Positions 63,601-64,000 of a stretch of DNA of 64,000 nucleotides are shown here, piece after piece; position 1 is the stretch's first letter; every line of letters starts with the position of its first letter. Location of the stretch: contig NC_134530.1 in the NCBI RefSeq assembly GCF_050624435.1, forward strand, positions 148,280,721 to 148,344,720, given 5' to 3'. The DNA is from Tenrec ecaudatus. Lineage: Eukaryota > Chordata > Mammalia > Afrosoricida > Tenrecidae. Below the pieces are notes generated by a model, which did not search any database, was not told the DNA's origin, and saw only the letters and a list, made by a program, of their open reading frames with translations. A program made the translations under genes and the position numbers.

Positions 63601-64000
63601 ACTCAAACACAGCACTGATTCTGAGCATGGTTCAGCCCAGACAGTCCGACAGTGGACTCAAACACAGCACTGATTCTGAGCATGGTTCAGCCCAGACAGT
63701 CCGACAGTGGACTCAAACACAGCACTGATTCTGAGCATGGTTCAGCCCAGACAGTCCGACAGTGGACTCAAACACAGCACTGATTCTGAGCATGGTTCAG
63801 CCCAGACAGTCCGACAGTGGACTCAAACACAGCACTGATTCTGAGCATGGTTCAGCCCAGACAGTCCGACAGTGGACTCAAACACAGCACTGATTCTGAG
63901 CATGGTTCAGCCCAGACAGTCCGACAGTGGACTCAAACTCAGCACTGATTCTGAGCATGGTTCAGCCCAGACAGTCCGACAGTGGACTCAAACACAGCAC
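60676..64000 (+). repeat. 55-bp minisatellite/satellite array, at least 60 copies, running off the window
   Basis: The unit begins ccgacagtggactcaaacac and ends catggttcagcccagacagt. Sixty complete units start at 60676 and every 55 bp thereafter, with 25 bases of a 61st at the window end. By eye all units are identical except units 22 and 60, which both have A to T at unit position 19 (61849 and 63939). The unit is an internal piece of the RTE 3' tail: the copy at 43217 aligns along its length ('caacaatgggtttaaacag', 'gatggcacagggttgggcag'). GACAGT occurs near the start and at the end of the unit, a microhomology that could have primed the first duplication. There is no long open frame. Confidence 0.97.

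Noticed and set aside
60676..64000. CRISPR-like regular repeat array
   Set aside because: The repeats are head-to-tail with no unique spacers, and the host DNA is mammalian; it is a minisatellite.

Overview
The window is non-coding, repeat-dense nuclear DNA from a placental mammal. I found no gene that I can defend as functional. Three repeat families point to an afrotherian, most likely a tenrec (Echinops telfairi or a relative): a tRNA-derived SINE of AfroSINE type, an RTE/BovB-like LINE sharing its 3' tail, and an L1 family with a 2.5 kb 3' UTR. A SPIN-type hAT element at 45726-46205 agrees with this, because SPIN is reported from tenrec but from few other mammals. The species is an inference; the repeat families are read from the sequence.

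Layout. 1-3360: old repeats and unique sequence. 3363-15275: a stack of elements. An RTE LINE was split by an L1 (3706-12285, minus strand, 12-bp target duplication), and that L1's ORF2 was split by a second L1 3' end (8456-10987, 14-bp target duplication). A second, longer RTE copy with reverse-transcriptase remnants follows. 15276-29640: mostly unique sequence with scattered SINE, RTE and L1 3'-UTR copies and one RTE/L1 nest (24836-26200). 29640-31095: a broken TPT1 (TCTP) retrocopy, then a CpG island, the only promoter-like segment. 31096-47560: SINEs, L1 3'-UTR pieces, solo LTRs with 5-bp target duplications, and SPIN inside an LTR. 47556-49389: the longest unique stretch, with three spaced T-box-like motifs. 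49394-50207: a piggyBac-like element keeping the C-terminal cysteine-rich part of its transposase. 52196-57300: old L1M sequence with later insertions. 60206-64000: an RTE 3' end whose internal 55-bp segment has expanded into at least 60 near-identical tandem copies that run off the window.

There is no operon or pathway here. The biology is a layered record of L1, RTE/SINE, LTR and DNA-transposon activity, with target duplications clear enough to order several events. The parts most worth follow-up are the RTE-born minisatellite, the piggyBac and SPIN elements, the L1 3'-end subfamily features, the CpG island and the T-box-like cluster. Repeat boundaries were placed by eye and are accurate to about 5-20 bp unless a target duplication is quoted.
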